Shown: positions 4,803 to 5,520 of the stretch, in pieces
Layout: each line of letters starts with the position of its first letter
Numbering within the stretch: position 1 is the stretch's first letter
Origin: Candidatus Methanoprimaticola hominis
Lineage (GTDB): Archaea > Thermoplasmatota > Thermoplasmata > Methanomassiliicoccales > Methanomethylophilaceae
Assembly (NCBI GenBank): GCA_006954465.1
Contig: LVVU01000093.1
Span: forward strand, 1-5,520
DNA length: 5,520 nucleotides
Direction: 5' to 3'
Notes under the pieces: model-generated
Databases searched by the model: none
Told to the model about the DNA's origin: nothing
The model's input: the letters and a program-made list of their open reading frames with translations, nothing else
Translations under genes and position numbers: made by a program

Positions 4803-5520
4803 TGCAGGCTCTGGTGAATGCGGGAGGGAAGGGCACCCGCATGGGGAGATGCGGGATAGAGAAGCCCATGCAGATGATAGGGGACAGGCCCACCGTCTGC
4901 CGTGTGATCGATGCCCTGATGGCATCGAAGCACATCGACAGGGTGCTGGTGTCGGTCAGCGACCACACCCTGGAGACGGAGGCCTTCCTCAAGAGCAGGG
5001 GCGTCGAGACGATAAGGACGTCCGGAGAGAGCTTCATGGACGATCTGCACACATCCTTCCTCCGCATGGAGGGGGACTACGTGCTCACCTGCCCTTCGGA
5101 TCTCCCTCTCCTCACCACCGACGTGGTGGACCGCTTCATAGAGTACTTCGTCCCCGGTTTGATGGATTCCGCCATCGCCGTGGTCGATGAGGACACCGTC
5201 CGCGGGATAGGGATAACCCCGTCCTATACGAGGGAGTACAGGGGGAAGAACTGGGTGCTCTCCGGTCTCTGCATAATGGACCGGAAGCGCACCCTGAACG
5301 GGGATTACCTGGAGGAGTGCCTCTTCGACACCAACTGGCCGGAGCTGGCCGTCAACGTGAACACCCCCAGGGAACTGGATCTGGCGCGGAGCTTCTTCAG
5401 GGAGCGATCGCGTCCCCCATTATACCGCGGTAGATCTCCTCAACCTTGTCGGAGAGGTCCTTCGCGGTTATCCTTCCGCCGGTCATCGCTATGGCTCCGA
5501 CCGAGGAGCCTCCGCATCCG
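4802..5520 (+). CDS. cobY: Adenosylcobinamide-phosphate guanylyltransferase (CobY); no stop before the window end
   Basis: CobY is the archaeal enzyme that transfers GMP from GTP to adenosylcobinamide phosphate, forming the adenosylcobinamide-GDP used by CobS. It lacks the kinase activity of bacterial CobU. The start ATG overlaps the cobS stop (TGATG), with GGAG ten bases upstream. The nucleotidyltransferase loop AGGKGTRMG (residues 7-15) is followed by EKP (20-22), the likely metal-binding CPSDLPLLT with D100, and VNVNTPREL (about 184-191), where relatives end about 15 residues later. A normal length is close to 200 residues, and the match runs out at about residue 201. The frame then continues without a stop through 239 codons to the window edge. 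That Arg/Ser/Pro-rich tail lies antisense to the convergent gene. Either the native stop was lost and the protein has a read-on tail, or a base error hides it. Confidence 0.88.
   Translation, partial: MQALVNAGGKGTRMGRCGIEKPMQMIGDRPTVCRVIDALMASKHIDRVLVSVSDHTLETEAFLKSRGVETIRTSGESFMDDLHTSFLRMEGDYVLTCPSDLPLLTTDVVDRFIEYFVPGLMDSAIAVVDEDTVRGIGITPSYTREYRGKNWVLSGLCIMDRKRTLNGDYLEECLFDTNWPELAVNVNTPRELDLARSFFRERSRPPLYRGRSPQPCRRGPSRLSFRRSSLWLRPRSLRI
5397..5520 (-). CDS. C-terminal 40 residues of an unidentified protein, convergent with cobY
   Basis: On the minus strand an open frame enters from the window end and closes at TGA (plus-strand 5397-5399). The visible residues begin GCGGSSVGAIAMTGG and continue with a charged helix-like stretch, KDLSDKVEEIYRGIM, then a short DAIAP tail. 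The glycine-rich turn followed by a terminal helix looks like real protein, and reading the other strand gives only Arg/Ser-rich sequence, so this is the likely coding strand at the edge. I do not recognise the family. A glycine-rich ending before a final helix is also found in the archaeal CobT-like (UPF0284) proteins, which would suit the context, but the resemblance is weak. It overlaps the cobY frame by at least 124 bases, tail to tail. Confidence 0.6.
   Translation of the reverse strand, partial: GCGGSSVGAIAMTGGRITAKDLSDKVEEIYRGIMGDAIAP

Noticed and set aside
1..5520. CRISPR array, tRNA or rRNA genes, or tandem repeats
   Set aside because: No regularly spaced repeats or tRNA/rRNA-like segments were found by eye. 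Nearly the whole window is protein-coding.

Overview
The window looks like a piece of an archaeal chromosome of high GC content, most likely from a methanogen. The clues are an archaeal-type cobalamin set (CobY in place of the bacterial CobU, plus CbiZ), a TATA-like box spaced for a leaderless start, GGTGA/GGAGG ribosome binding sites, and heavy use of AGG (Arg) and ATA (Ile) codons despite the GC content. A Methanomassiliicoccales-like, pyrrolysine-using methanogen would fit best. That is inference, because no taxonomic marker lies in the window.

Left edge (1-753): the last 23 codons of a transposase, ISAzo13-like by its ending, run into a short T-rich stretch. This is followed by the C-terminal half of an ATPase/DUF4143 protein with no N-terminal ATPase part. 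It reads as an insertion sequence that replaced the front of an older gene.

Centre and right (about 816-5520): one tightly packed plus-strand operon for corrinoid salvage and nucleotide-loop assembly, in the order cobD - cbiB - cbiZ - cobS - cobY. Gaps run from a 1-base overlap to 59 bases. CbiZ would cut salvaged adenosylcobinamide back to adenosylcobyric acid. CobD makes aminopropanol phosphate and CbiB attaches it to cobyric acid. CobY activates the product with GTP, and CobS adds the lower-ligand riboside. The genes form a nearly complete salvage line from cobinamide to cobamide. At the right edge a minus-strand gene of unknown function enters from outside and ends against cobY.

The most notable point is in cbiZ. 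The reading frame contains an in-frame TAG at 3190-3192, codon 65 of 308, and CbiZ family sequence continues on both sides with no residue lost and no frame change. In a pyrrolysine-using archaeon this is a candidate pyrrolysine codon in a cobalamin-salvage enzyme. The alternatives are a nonsense mutation, a sequence error, or a gene split into two peptides. The frame ends at a second TAG set in the identical 8-base context. Also notable: cobY has no stop before the window ends and runs antisense through the convergent gene, and a well-placed ribosome binding site precedes an unexplained 35-codon frame between cbiZ and cobS.
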